Assembly: GCA_015680685.1 (NCBI GenBank)
Contig: MNCI01004199.1
Span: 118,257 to 182,256, forward strand
Length of the DNA stretch: 64,000 nt
DNA from: Gnetum montanum
Lineage: Eukaryota > Streptophyta > Gnetopsida > Gnetales > Gnetaceae
Direction of reading: 5' to 3'
The notes beneath the pieces were generated by a model. It saw only the letters and a program-made list of their open reading frames with translations. It did not search any database and had not been told where the DNA came from. Positions 12,357-23,800 of this stretch are shown piece after piece. Positions within the stretch are counted from its first letter, which is position 1; every line of letters begins with the position of its first letter. The position numbers and the translations under genes were made by a program.

Positions 12357-12368
12357 TGGTATTAGAGC
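12357..12368 (+). promoter_or_regulatory. Element F: primer-binding site (initiator Met tRNA type)
   Basis: TGGTATTAGAGC two bases after the 5' LTR end. It differs by one transition from TGGTATCAGAGC, the site complementary to the 3' end of plant initiator tRNA-Met used by most copia elements. This sets the strand as plus. Confidence 0.85.
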
Positions 12369-12499
12369 TTGGTACTCTACTTTGTCATCATTAACATCAA
12401 GAATAAAAAACGGAGGGGGCATCTTACACAAATTCATCCATGTTTGATAGATTTTACTTCACCTATTAAATATCTAGAGTGTAAGGGTTCTTTGAAATT

Positions 12500-13395
12500 A
12501 TGGAGTTTGAAGTGTGGGAGTCAATTCTTAAAGGCTATGCTCCACTTGTCGATCGTTCCAACGACATCATCAAGTCTCACAACAAATGGACAGAAGAGGA
12601 GAAAGATAAGTTCATGTTTGATTCTAGAGAAAATAATTATTTATATGTGCTTTAAATAAATCCTAATTTAATAGAGTAGCAAGATGTACAATAGCCAAAG
12701 AAATTTGGCAAATTCTAGAAGCCACATTTCAAGATACCTCTATTGTTAAGTAATCAAAATTATTATTCTTACAAAGTGAATATGATAAGTTTAAAATGAG
12801 AGATGGTGAAAAGATAAAAGATTACTTCTCTAGAGCTAATGATATTATTGTAGTCATTAGAGGTATTGGTAAAAACTTTCTAGAAAGCGATGTGATCATT
12901 TAAATGATCAAAACTCTTCAACTAGAGCTCGAACCTAAGGTCACGACCATGGAAGAAATCAAAGACTTCTTAACTCTAAAATTTGAAGAGCTTCAAAGTG
13001 CTCTCATTACTTATGAAATGAATCTCATAAGTGATGGAGCTATTCAAGAAAGGCCCCTTGCCTTGAAGACTGCCTCAAAGAAGAAGAAGCTTAATGAGCA
13101 TGATGAGGGTAGTGAAGATGAAATTTCCTTTCTCACTATGAAGCTAAAACAACTGATAACTAGAATAAATAAAGGAACATATTTGCAAAGATTAAATCAA
13201 TCCAAAGGTAGAGAAAGAGGTAATAATTTTTTAAATTCTAACTTACATTTTTCTTTTGTAGAATGTTGGATGTGTGGTGGGAGTGGCCATATGGCCTTTG
13301 AATGTCCTATTAGTTTTAGGATACAATCCAAGAATAAATCCATCAAATGGATAAAGAAGACCAACTTCTATACATGTTGGGATGATGGGGAGTAG
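12500..13395 (+). pseudogene. Element F: copia-type gag (UBN2) with zinc knuckle
   Basis: The frame from the ATG at 12500 starts MEFEVWESILKGYAPLV and later reads AKEIWQILEATF, then LFLQSEYDKFKMRDGEKI and DYFSRANDIIVV. This is the UBN2 gag-polypeptide pattern of Ty1/copia elements. One frameshift and a few stops separate the start from the long open part (12904-13395, 163 residues). That part ends with CWMCGGSGHMAFEC near 13264-13305, a complete CX2CX4HX4C knuckle. Gag would build the particle and bind RNA. It is the best-preserved coding segment of F, which fits a non-autonomous element that still packages itself, though this copy is dead. Confidence 0.8.
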
Positions 13396-14480
13396 AGTGA
13401 GAAAGAAATGAAGGATTATGCAAAAAATTCTCATCTCATCTACATGGACCTCACTAATGATGAAGCTAATTCATCAAACAATGATCTTAACAATGATGAG
13501 AGGTTTAATTTATTGTGTAATGAACTCTTAAATTTTTAAAATCTTTGCACAAAGCTAAAAAAGTAAGTAAAAGCAAAGGATCAAGAATTTTCTTTATTGA
13601 ATATAAAATTTTTTTATGTTACTAAAGGAATATTAGACCTCAAGGTTGAGAATAAAGATCTAATCAAGTCATGTGAGTAAATGAAAGATGACCTTGCATA
13701 TGTAAATCTTGTGAATGAAAGACTAGATAAAGGGAAGGAGTCCCTTTGAATGGTTCTTCCACAAGGAAGAATTCCACAAGAAAAATGTGAACTTGAATGT
13801 TGTTCCCAAGAAGAAGAACCTACATAACCTTCATCTCATCTAAAGGAATCTCCAAATATTAAGGACACTACATTAGAAAAAGCTCTTATCTATCAACAAA
13901 CTCCTCAAAGGTTTGATCATTCTAATCACATTTTCTAGATGTTATTATTGTAATAATATTGGATATAAACAATGGGAGTGGAATCTAAAGTTTTATCATA
14001 TGAGTACCTAGTCATATCATAAGACTCCTTGGTTTTATCAAAGTGCACTGAGAAAGGGTTTTATGTAGGATCAATGAATGTCAGCTCAAGAGATCAAAAC
14101 AATTAGAAAAAAATGGAGAATCCAATGGTAGAACCAAGGGAATTAGGACATCCTCACAAACAAATTCATAAGAGGAAGCCATTCCTTGGACATTGGAGAA
14201 GTTCATTTAAGAGGAGAATCCTCAAAAGAGGAAATTCATTCTTTAGATCTCTAAGCTCCATTACTTTTTGGTAGTATGAGAGGTAGGTAGAGGTAAGTTT
14301 TCTTTTGTTTTTAAGCTTTCATTAAGACTATAGTTCATTGGTAGCCTTTCCCAAACCTCATCCTATTTTTGACAAAATATGTCTTTCTAAAATGAAATAC
14401 ATCTCTAGAAATCCATCTTCAAAAAAACAAAGATGTCTTTTTGATTTTTGGAGTGTCATAGGCAAGACATCTTCTATGAG
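13396..14480 (+). pseudogene. Element F: gag C-terminal extension remnant, second zinc-binding motif
   Basis: Lys/Glu-rich, coiled-coil-like coding remnants follow gag. Near 13935-14005 a frame reads CYYCNNIGYKQWE then FYHM, resembling a second, imperfect zinc knuckle as seen in long copia gags. Stops interrupt it. No protease, integrase or RT motif follows. At 14375-14495 the AGACATCT/AGATGTCT motif of the LTR appears again several times. Confidence 0.45.
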
Positions 14481-14848
14481 TAAAAGATGTCTACTGTAAC
14501 TTTAACATGTGAACTAACTTTAACATTTGAAAAATACATCTCCTTGTCATAAAATATGTTTTCCTTTTCATTAAAATCCCTTATTTTTCCATTGCTATAA
14601 AATACAAAATCCCCATTTTTGTCATATTCCTTCATATCTACCCTACATAGAACACTAGGACTCCACCATTTGTAGTAATGTTTTTCAAAGATGACCCACA
14701 AGAAGATTGGAATGTCCAAGGCACCATCCAAGAAATGTTCAAGAGGAAGTTCCAATAGTGAGCCACCTTCTTACATAACTCAGTTTCGAAGCACCAATGC
14801 CTAGCATAGGTTTGAGGCAACTCAAACCACTACTATCATTTCTGAATG
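14481..14848 (+). other. Element F: unassigned internal sequence before assembly gap
   Basis: Around 14675-14780 one plus frame reads FFKDDPQEDWNVQGTIQEM before a stop, which looks protein-derived but matches no family I can name. The minus-strand frames over 14474-14820 are probably shadows of it. Confidence 0.3.
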
Positions 14849-14931
14849 NNNNNNNNNNNNNNNNNNNNNNNNNNNNNNNNNNNNNNNNNNNNNNNNNNNN
14901 NNNNNNNNNNNNNNNNNNNNNNNNNNNNNNN
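14849..14931. other. Assembly gap (83 N)
   Basis: A run of 83 unknown bases inside element F. Any frame crossing it cannot be judged. Confidence 0.99.
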
Positions 14932-15332
14932 ATTTGATAGGGGTCGTATTGAGAGGAGCAAGATGACTCCTAATGCCTTCACCTTGTCACTCATTATTTT
15001 GTATAACATCATGGTGAAAGGAGGTGGCTATAGTTATCTATTGCCATCCTAGTGTTTTGTACTATATTGTCTTCTTATAGGGTTACCACAAGATCTGGGA
15101 CACTCTTTTCAAAGACATGTTGAGACTTTATGCTAAGGAGAAAATCCTTGGGCACCCCTACATCATCAGTCTATTGATTTGCCAAAGGGATGTACCTATT
15201 CTAAAGTTTTCTTTGCTTAAAGGAAAGAGGATTCTCAACAAGTACATTGAAAAGAGGAATACTTCCCATGCAACAAAAGTAGGATCTAACACCAAACCTC
15301 CAAAACAAAACAAAAAGGAAGCATCTCCATAG
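14932..15332 (+). pseudogene. Element F: possible plant-transposon-type domain in place of pol
   Basis: Two short frames after the gap. The first (to 15052) contains MTPNAFTLSLIILYNIMVKG. The second (15117-15332) opens with LYAKEKILGHPYIISLLICQ and goes on with RDVPI. This recalls the C-terminal half of the family annotated in Pfam as putative plant transposon protein: a helix, a small linker, then (F/Y)P-x-L-I-x-x-L-C-x-x-x-G-V-P. The same layout is clearer in ORF3 of elements B and C. The tail is Lys-rich. If right, a copia-LTR element carries a domain otherwise seen here in gypsy elements. The match is by eye and weak. Confidence 0.35.
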
Positions 15333-16433
15333 TTGACATGATCACAATCCTTCGTTGGTCAAATCAGTTCATCTCTGAAGAAGCTTTATTAGTGCCTTGC
15401 ACAAGCCATCAAGAAGTTGAAGAGGAACCTCTCATTACTTGTGTAAGAAATTAGATGCAACTAGGATTCCCCCTCCCTCTAATGGAAAAGTATTTTAGGT
15501 GGTTACTACTCCTCCTATCTCTAATAATAAGGAGGATGTTCTTGTTCCTCCATCACATTCTTCAGCAACAGGACCTTCATGTATGTATGACTCATGGATG
15601 GAGTAATATTTTGAGCTAGAAGCATCCTTAACTATTGTCAAGGGGAGCACCATTCTTCCATGTAGCAGCCATAGCACCATGATCTTTACATAGTTCCACC
15701 TCCTATTACTTTTGAGCAATAGGCTATGGAGAGAATCTTTGGGACCATGTCCTAGGGGGTTCCAATTCAGCAATTTCTAGCTCTAGAAACTTTCTCTTGG
15801 TTTTGAGTGAAGCTTCGTCCAAGGTGAGATCAATGTAGTAGGTTGAGTCCTCCGATGAAGACACCCAAAGATCTTACCGACCTAGCACGAACAATGATGA
15901 CAACGAGGTGCAAACTTATTGTCCATCTAAAGTAGTAGTGGATTTTGAGTCTAAGGATGCTATCGATATTAGTGATTGAGATCTTGAATGGTTGTTTGTT
16001 CTTTCCTTTTTGATGTTCAAAATATTTTTGGCTATCACATATGTGATTTTTGGGGCTTGGCACATATGTGATTGATGTGGAATGACAATTATGAATAGTT
16101 ATACTATGATGTGATTCTAGATAGTATTGTATATAAGAGTTTGCAGATGATTATAGATAGATGGTCTGCTTTCACTATTATCTCTATGTGGTCTATCTTT
16201 CTTATTTATTTTATGCTTATACCTCAATTCATGTACCATTAAACCTCCACGATTATCCTAATCACTGGCTATCATAAGAATTCATATGTCTTAATTTTTT
16301 TTTGTCTTTTTATATTTTTATGCACTTTCTTTGTATGATTTATCCTTTTTAATCATGTCCAAAAATGGGGAGAAGTAGCTTATGTTTTTTTTGGGACAAG
16401 ACTAACCCATTTTCTTAAGTTTTGAACACCACC
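15333..16433 (+). other. Element F: internal sequence without recognised domains
   Basis: Some 1.1 kb up to the polypurine tract. Near 15840-15990 there are acidic stretches in the plus frames, as in a degraded coding tail. No RT, RNase H or integrase motif is visible on either strand. Confidence 0.4.
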
Positions 16434-16446
16434 AAAAAGGGGAAGA
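16434..16446 (+). promoter_or_regulatory. Element F: polypurine tract
   Basis: AAAAAGGGGAAGA directly before the 3' LTR start at 16448. Such a tract primes plus-strand DNA synthesis. It matches the AAGGGGGAGATTGT style of copia 3' LTR junctions. Confidence 0.85.
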
Positions 16447-16447
16447 T

Positions 16448-17629
16448 TGTGGACCTTTCGACATGTCAAAAGATTAAAAAATGGAAGACAAGATTGTTGG
16501 TATGTGTGTGATTGTTGTGCTTGTAAGGCGAGAACTTGAATTGAGACAAGAATGTTTGTGAAAGATCATAGTTGTGAAAAAGGAATGATGAATTCATCAT
16601 GCAAAGGAAGGCTGAAGAAAGACATCTTTGAGAAATAATATACATCTTGGCTAAGTTGGAGGATGCACAGGCAAAGATGTCTTCAAGAAATAGTAGACAT
16701 CTTTTCTCAGGCAAAGACATCTTTCATCAACTATAGATGGCTTCATAGACTGCAAGCCAGTTTCAGAAAGACATATTTCATTAGACAAAGATGTCTTTCC
16801 AGAATGGAAATTTCAGAAGGTTGTCTTTCCTAGACAAATATGTCTTCCCAAAATAGAGGGCAAATACAAAAAGACATCTCAAGCATGAAGAAGACATCTT
16901 TCATGATCATTAGTGACCAATGGCTAGCCATTGCATGAGTTCTAAGATGGATTTAAAAATATGAAAACTATAAGAAGACATCATATGCATTGCAAAATGT
17001 ACAATATTATGTGTAATCATTGTACAATAATTTTTTCAATCATTGTAATCTCTACTGCTCTTCATTGTATCATCATTTGTTCATTGTAAACTATGTTGTA
17101 CCTCAAAGTGCAAGCAGCAAATTAAGTTGCATTTATCCCTTGTAATTGTTCTTCCTTATTGCCTTGTGAGGTTGATCTACTTCTTGTAGGAAGACATCTT
17201 GCTTGAGCTTGTTAGGATCCTATAAGATTAGTAATTAGTGTCACAACACAATACTCCAAAGTAGAGCTCAAGATTATAAAGGTTGTGGAAGCTTGGAAAC
17301 CACATTCTAAGCCTGATGGGACCTTGTGGGTTTGAGTGGTTGGTGTTATGGCACAACACTCTGAAGTGGGGTTTGAAGATTATATAGGATGTGGATCCTT
17401 CAAATCCCATTTGAAAGCAATGAAATCTAAAGGTGTGCTTGTCATCTACCCTCTGAGTGTGGACTATCCAAGCTGGGGAACCACATTAAATTTGGTATGT
17501 GTGCTTTATCTCAAAAATTTTTAATTGTAAGAACTTATTCATTCCTTCCTCTTCTCTCTGCACACTCCCCCCCACCCCCAAACCCATCCCATCCCCCCAC
17601 CGCCGCTCTTCTAAGTTCAACAATCCATA
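16448..17629 (+). repeat. Element F: 3' LTR
   Basis: Diverged copy of 11276-12354. It begins TGTGGACC right after the polypurine tract and ends just before GGTTC, the right target duplication. It carries the same AGACATCT array (~16619-16905) and a C-rich run near its end (17567-17602). Confidence 0.85.
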
Positions 17630-18500
17630 GGTTCTAAATCCATTAAATAAAAGGTTAGGAAGACTTATCTAACTATAAGTCTTACTATAAAAGAAAAAAT
17701 TACTAAGCTTTAAAATGCTAGGTTTATTTGTCTTTTTGACTATTCCAATTGTGTTTTCAATATGGTTGTAGTTCCCATGAAGAATTGTGGTGCTCACATA
17801 TGCATTAACTTTGGACGCCTCAATAAGGTCATATTTAAAGATGATTTTCCTCTACCAAATATTGATCAACTTATAGAATCTATAGTTGAAATTCCCTCTT
17901 ATCCTTTATAGATGGATTTTATGGTTACAATCAAAATCAAATAAATCTAGAGCACTAGTGATATAATACTTTCATGGCTCCTTAGGGAACATTTTACTAT
18001 ACTAAATGTCCTTTAGACTCACGAATGCTAAAGCTACCTATCAATAAGCTATGACTTTTATCTTTAGTCATATGATGTTCAAGATAGTTAATAATTATGT
18101 TGATGATCTTACTATTAAATCTACTTTAGCATCTAATCATGCTTCTGAATTAGATCAAGTATTAACTTACTATAACAAGTTTAACCTTCATCTTAATCTC
18201 AAGAGATGAATCTTTGGGATTATTGTAGGTAAGAGGTTAGGTAATCTTGTATCTCATGATGGTATAGCAATTGACTTTGATAAGGTTAAAACTATCCTCA
18301 ATATTTCACTACCTGGTAATATCTAAGATATGTGCATCCTATAAGGTCATCTTCAATCCATTCGTTATCTTGTTACTAATCTTACGAATCATCTTTATCC
18401 TTTAACTCATTTTCTCTGTAAATCTAGCACTTTTAGTTTGGATGAGAAATTTCAAAAGGTATTTGACATTATTAAAGAAGTTTTAACCACTCTTCCTATC
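17630..18500 (+). pseudogene. Element A: reverse transcriptase remnant
   Basis: Resumes element A pol after F. Near 17780-17870 the frame reads HICINFGRLNKVIFKDDFPL, the R-V-C-V-D-(F/Y)-R-D-L-N-K block before P-K-D-D-F-P-L-P. Near 18085-18110 it reads NYVDDLTIKS, the catalytic Y-x-D-D box. Further on, LPGNI and the FLCKSSTFSL region match the thumb and connection of Tat RTs. Several stops and small shifts are present. It would have copied element RNA. Confidence 0.85.
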
Positions 18501-18830
18501 CTATATCCTCCACAATTTAACCAATCTTTTTACTTTTATGTTTCTAAGTCTAACCATTCCATATCTGCCATGCTTTCTCAAAGGTAAGAAGATTAAGCTA
18601 ATCTTCCTATATATTAAATATCTCATCCTTTCTCACACTATGATACTAGATATTTAGAAATTGAAATATTTTATCTAAGTCTTGTGTTTCCTCTTAAAAA
18701 GTGAAGGCATTATCATTTAAATGCTACTATTTTTTGTTACAAAGACAACATTCTTAAGAAAATCTCTAATAACCTTTCTAAATAAATCTCATTAAAAAAC
18801 ATTTTTCATTAAGTTTGATCTTTATTATTT
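18500..18830 (+). pseudogene. Element A: RNase H (first, gypsy type) remnant
   Basis: Reads LPILYPPQFNQSFYFYVSKS near 18490-18550 and then SISAMLSQR. This is the start of the gypsy RNase H: P-x-L-x-x-P-x-x-x-x-x-F-x-L-Y-x-x-A/S with D replaced, then S-x-x-x-x-x-L. The later D-x-R-Y-x-x-x-E block appears as YDTRYLEIEIFYL. It degrades RNA in RNA/DNA hybrids. Interrupted by stops. Confidence 0.7.
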
Positions 18831-19260
18831 TTCTCAACACTTTATTGAAGGTCAAGCTATCATTGATCTTATCTCTTCTTCTGAATTTAATAGCATTGTT
18901 CATAGTTTATATGATGACACAAAGAATTCAAATGCTATCCATTATTTTGATGGATCTCATACCTCTTTCAAATCTAGTGTAGCCTATGTTCTTGTTCTTT
19001 CTACTAAACAAGTTCTTTACAAAGCTTATAGAATTGATTTTCTATGTACTAAAAATGTAGCTAAATATGGAACTCTAATTTACTCTCTCTTACTAGCCTT
19101 ACAAAACCAAGTCACAACCATTACTTTTTATGATGAATCTCAGCTTATTATAATCCAAGTTAATGGTGAATATGACTATAAAGCTTCTTACCTTATCCTT
19201 ATCTAGGAATGCCTAAGGAACTTATTCCATCCTTTTCTCCTCATACCTTGAGTAATATTC
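18830..19260 (+). pseudogene. Element A: second RNase H (archaeal-like, Tat type) downstream of RNase H
   Basis: An open frame includes EGQAIIDLIS (linker), then YFDGSHTS near 18950, and further on LIYSLLLALQNQVTTI, FYDESQLIIIQVNGEY and KASYLI. This is the second RNase H of Tat elements: F-D-G-(A/S) start, E-Y-E-A-L-I-x-G-L-x-x-A helix, and D-S-Q-L-(V/I)-x-x-Q-(V/I)-x-G-E-(Y/F). Here it follows RNase H and precedes integrase, the usual Tat order. Contrast element D in this window. Confidence 0.75.
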
Positions 19261-19379
19261 CACATTCTAAAAACATGCTCGCTAATGGTTTGACAACTTT
19301 TGTAATTCATGATGATCCATCTACCATACATGATCAACTTATGCAATCTACTTTCTTAACATCTATAACATAATCTCAT

Positions 19380-19807
19380 AATATTTTAAGTAATGCCATT
19401 AATATAGAAACTAAAAAGAGTAATATGTTAACCTTCTTCATTATCTTACTAATGGAGATATAGTTAGTAATCTAACAAACACTCAAAAGAATTCTTTACG
19501 TAAATATAGTCAACATTTCTAATTATTAAATATTGATATCTTATGTTATCTCTCTACTTCAAGTATTCTTTTACATTGTCCCAATCTAGATAAGTCTATG
19601 ATAGTCCTTGATTAAGTTCATTCAAAATTTTATGATGGACACTTACGATCATATTATTTGACTACTTGTATTATCCCTTTAGGCTATTAGTGACCAACCT
19701 TAGCTAAATACTCCTATGATCAAGTCCAAACATGTGATATTTGCAAAAAACATGCATCACTTATCTATCTTTTTTTGCAAGAACTTAATACATATTAGAT
19801 TACATGA
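19380..19807 (+). pseudogene. Element A: integrase zinc-binding part, left of element B
   Basis: Near 19610-19790 the frame reads VHSKFYDGHLRS, then GY, a stop, PTLAKYSYDQVQ and TCDICKKHA. This is the HHCC zinc-binding domain of integrase: H...H, a Y-Y-W-P-T/M motif, then C-x-x-C. It stops at 19807 where element B is inserted and continues into the catalytic core at 29280. Confidence 0.75.
19803..19807 (+). repeat. Target-site duplication of element B, left copy
   Basis: CATGA here and CATGG at 29280-29284 match at four of five bases. Integrase homology of element A joins across the two points. Confidence 0.55.
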
Positions 19808-20708
19808 TGATGAAGTGTCATTAAGGCACTACGTCGACTGGGCAGTGTATACGAGGCCGCATCGATGTGGGCCTATCAACGTAGCCTTCCTATGTCGATG
19901 TGGCCCCGTTTACGTAGCCGCCTATCTCAGCCTATAAATAAGAGGGCCTTCCACCTCATTTAGGCATCTTTCAATTAGTTGTAGCAAAGCTCTTGTTGTT
20001 TGTTTCCGTAAGAGACAGAATATTTTCCAAGTGCCCATAGTAGGTGTAAGAAAAGTGATCGGCTCTTTATTCAAGCATTGATGTATCTGAGCCCATTGGC
20101 GTGATGGCAATAAAGATGAACTATTCAAGCATTCTTTGTAGCATTTGGACTTAGCTATTTTATGCATTCAATAGTTTAATATGTTTATGCTTTGTTAATT
20201 ACCTATTAATTACTTAAGTTTCTATTTTTGTTATCTTAATCGCTATCACTTATTCATAGTTTGTAAAGGCCATAAGTACGACCATCTGGAACATAAATCA
20301 AACACTTGGTAAGCCTAGTGATGCTTAACATTTGGTAAACCAGAAGTGTTAAGAGATGCTCAGAATGTGCTCGGAAGATGGGATCGGATACTTATGCTAG
20401 GAATAGTTAGAGTATAAGCTAGTATAATTATAGAATAGATAATAGTTTATTCATTACTTTTCATACCTTAATTTAGCCGCCAAAAGATATGCAAAAATAT
20501 ATAAAAATCATTAGCCTTAGTCTCACTTAACCATTGTAAACAGAACTTCACAAGTGAGATTAGGAGGACAACAACTATTCTAACCCAAGGTTTCACTGGT
20601 TAGAGTTTAGTATATGTTAAGTGCTTACAGTCTACGGAATTCGACCAAGTCGCGTGTGAACGCTTATGATTCATATGGTTGGGTGTAGGCGTACCTAGCC
20701 TCTCATCA
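19808..20708 (+). repeat. Element B: 5' LTR
   Basis: 901 bp, TGATGAAGTG...CTCATCA, matching 28365-29279 end to end. The U3 part holds several imperfect copies of a motif around RTCGAYGTGGSCC/ACGTAGCC. A TATAAATA box is at 19933-19940. The minus-strand 81-codon frame here (19922-20167) recurs at the same place in the 3' LTR and is a by-product of the repeat. Confidence 0.9.
19933..19940 (+). promoter_or_regulatory. TATA box in element B 5' LTR
   Basis: TATAAATA in a GC-richer setting, ~125 bp into the LTR, conserved at the same spot in the 3' LTR (28504-28511) and in element C (42168-42175). It is the likely RNA polymerase II promoter of the element; the transcript should start ~30 bp downstream. 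Confidence 0.7.
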
Positions 20709-20728
20709 TTGGCACTGTGGCCAGGGAC
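20709..20728 (+). promoter_or_regulatory. Element B: primer-binding site
   Basis: TTGGCACTGTGGCCAGGGAC directly after the LTR end CATCA. It is close to TTGGCGCCGTTGCCGGGGAC used by plant Athila/Tat elements. Confidence 0.8.
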
Positions 20729-20854
20729 TATTAAGTCTTACATATGTCATCTAACCTTACTGAAATTATCATTCAAGTCATTGGAATGAACCCAAGATAG
20801 AAATATTTACACACACTAGGTGGATTAGAGTTAGTAGTAAGGTACATTGATTTC

Positions 20855-23800
20855 ATGGACCATCTAACGTCCAATACATCTTCTCACAGGAGGGAGATAT
20901 CCACCCCATTGGTGCCATAGGAGTGTCGAGTGGTGTACAAGCACCCCAATGAGTACATCCTTGATTTCACATTCATCCTACATTAGGATGAACATATACG
21001 ATGGCAGGACACAGAGGGAAATATTATACTACCACTCGACCAGTCAACTCTTGCGATGCTATTCCACAATCTTGGCAGGCTAGGCATCCAGGACTGTGGA
21101 GCAGAGTATGTCATGGAGGACCATTACTATTGGGAATATCATCCCACTGAGGCTCAATAAGCAAGAGATCAGTAGCAGGTGGATATATATGAACACTCAA
21201 AGGGGAAACACTTTAGTAACCCCTTATTCTCGCAAGGGCTATAAGATGATGGGGATCCCATCTTTCATGATACCCATTCAACAGAACTTCTGCTGGGGCA
21301 GCAGGTTCTTTAGTCCATCGTTCATAACAAACCTCTAAGTGACCACGATACTCAAGGGGAGAGGGGGTCATGCATTAAAGATGGATTGGGTGATCGAGGC
21401 CGTCATCAAGATAGAGGGAGGAACCCCTCTCCTTCTTCTCCATCCTCTCGCTCTCCTTCTCCTTCATCCAGCTTAGGCTCTGATCGTAACCAAGGTAGGA
21501 GGGAGCGAAAGGATGGTGGAAAAAAGGTTTGGAAGGGACAACGTGAGGAAGCATATGAGCAATTGTGTGATGCTCTCTGGCATGAAAGGAGAGATAGCCA
21601 AAATCATCACAGACATCATGGTCCCCAGCAGGACTATGATTCAGATGAGTTGTTGTTGGCTACTCGAAGTATGCTCCAAATCTCTGAGGTAGTCCAAATT
21701 CCTAGTAGGCACATGAAGGATAGCTGGATCAAGTGCATTGATATGAACAACATCCCCAAATTTGAAGGGGGATAAAACTGTGATCCATAGACCCACTTGC
21801 AGGTGTTCCATGACACCTTCACCTTTCAAAACATTGACAATAATTGGAAAAGGCTGAAGTTGTTCCCTCGCACACTCATCAAATAAGCTGAAAGTTGGTA
21901 CCGGTCCTTGGAGCTGGAATCAATCGGAAGATGGAGTATGATGCTTGAAATTTTCAATGACAAGTATCAAATGTGCTCTAGAGTGGCAAATCTGAGATGG
22001 CAGATCCAAGGCTGGAAACAAGGGAATCATGAACTCTTGGATGCCTCCATGAGTAGGTACTACTTGTTGTTGCATCGGTGCCCTGGTCATGGTTATTCTC
22101 AGTAGGCACAGCTTCACCAAGGACAACTGTCGAAGCTAAGGGCCCATCAATTACAATGCCTCATTGAACAAGTGGCCAAGGAGGAAGGAGAACTCATGAA
22201 AAAGAAGAGTATAGAAGAATTCAACCGGGACCCTTCCCTCAGAAAAAGGGAGGTCTGTTTTTGTGATGAAGGGGATGAATCACCACTAGAAGAAGCGGTG
22301 AACCAAAAGACCTTGCTGTTACAAAATTTTGCATCTAAAATATCGGCAAAGGTGGATAAGATGTGGGACTCTTTGAAAGAAAGGGTCCAAAGCATGTTGA
22401 AAATCATAGAGGAGTCCATAGAACAAGGTAATGATCGTGATCAGTGTAGGAAGAAGGAAGTTGAATGTGCCCAATATAAGGGAAAGGGAAAGGTTGCTGT
22501 AGAAGAGCAGGTTGTAGGCTCTGACACCAAGGAGGATGATGAATGTGACATATGCCAATATGAACATTCTAAGGGATGTTTTCCTATGGTGTCACATCTT
22601 CAAGAGTCTGGGGTGTATGCATTGAACCCTCGCTTGGCACAACGACAAACACCCCAAAGGTTGCCTTATCCATAAGGCAATTCTAGGAGGTTCCACCAAC
22701 AGTAGTAAGGATACTATCCAAGTGGAGCACCACCGCAACCGTATGAATACTTCCAACAGTGGTAACACCCGCAAACATGGGGGATGCCACCTCCAATGTA
22801 GCAGTACCCTTAAAAATATCCAGATCCCTATGGGTACTATGTTCAGCAACCAGTCTCTCCAAGGGACTCTTCCAGCCATGCAGCCTTTCAAAGTCATTAC
22901 CACCCCCCGGAGTATTTTCACCCTCAATCTGCATCACTCCGGGGGGAAAACCCACATCTCTTCTACCTTCCATCACCTTCTCCTACCACTCCTCCACAAC
23001 ACCCCACTCAACTACCATCTGCACCTCTGATGCAGGGAGAGATTCTACCATAGCCAAAGCAAGGAAATGCTACTAGGGCTATCAACATCCAACCAGCTCC
23101 TCAATCAAGTGGACCGAAAGCCAAGTCACGGAAACATCCCTTCTTTCAGCCCAATCATGGATGCACGCCCTCACCTCCACTAGTGGCTGGTGCCTCAAAA
23201 CCTTCAAACTCCTCCACAATTCCACTTTTAAAACAACCTCTAAGCCAATAGCAACAACACTCCAATGTCTACATGATCATGCTCACACATGCAGTGACCG
23301 ACTGGATCAAAGATAGTCATCTTCCCCATAAATTAATTGATCCAGGAAGCCCCCTAATTTATCTTAAGGTGGCAAGGAATGAGCCATGAAAAGCTTTTCT
23401 AGACTCAGGGTCAGGAGTTAATTTGATCTCTCATGATATGTACAAGAACTGGAACCTACCCCTGCTAAAGAAGAGCAACATCCAACTCAAGTTAGCAAAC
23501 CAGTCCATCATCATTCCCTTGGGATTGGTGGAGGGCATTGTGACCACCATCTATGGGTGGTCCTATCCTACTAACTTATTGGTCATCTATGTACAAAATT
23601 GCAAGGAGAACTTCCCAATCACCATGAGAAGGGCCTGGCTAAGCATGGTGGACACACACCTAGGCCTCCACGATCTTTCCCTTAAAATTTCAAAGGAAAA
23701 TCCTTTTGGAAAGATCGAGAAGAAGTATGTTCCATGCACCACATACAGTGGCTTAGGGTGCAACTGTGTGTAGTAGTTATGGTCCATTAAGCGGACATAC

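Larger units (their letters stand above)
11276..17629 (+). mobile_element. Element F: copia-type LTR element without recognisable pol
   Basis: About 6.35 kb with two LTRs (11276-12354 and 16448-17629). It has an initiator-Met-tRNA-type PBS, a UBN2-type copia gag with a zinc knuckle, and a polypurine tract followed by the 3' LTR. A near-perfect 5-bp target duplication flanks it. I could not find copia protease, integrase, RT or RNase H between gag and the 3' LTR. About 3 kb there hold other sequence, including a possible plant-transposon-type domain (14932-15332). This suggests a non-autonomous element mobilised by a relative. A gap of 83 unknown bases lies inside. It is inserted in element A between pre-RT and RT. 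Confidence 0.8.

Noticed and set aside
17228-17524. Small genes inside 17228-17524 and 11992-12183
   Set aside because: Equivalent positions in the two LTRs of F; open by chance in G/T-rich repeat sequence.
19922-20167. A conserved minus-strand gene found twice (also at 28493-28738)
   Set aside because: Both lie at the same place in the two LTRs of B; the repetition is due to the LTR and not to coding constraint.
22592-23076. Long frames on both strands (97-111 codons) in element B
   Set aside because: They are shadows of the Pro/Gln/Tyr-rich end of gag, whose low-complexity codons open other frames.
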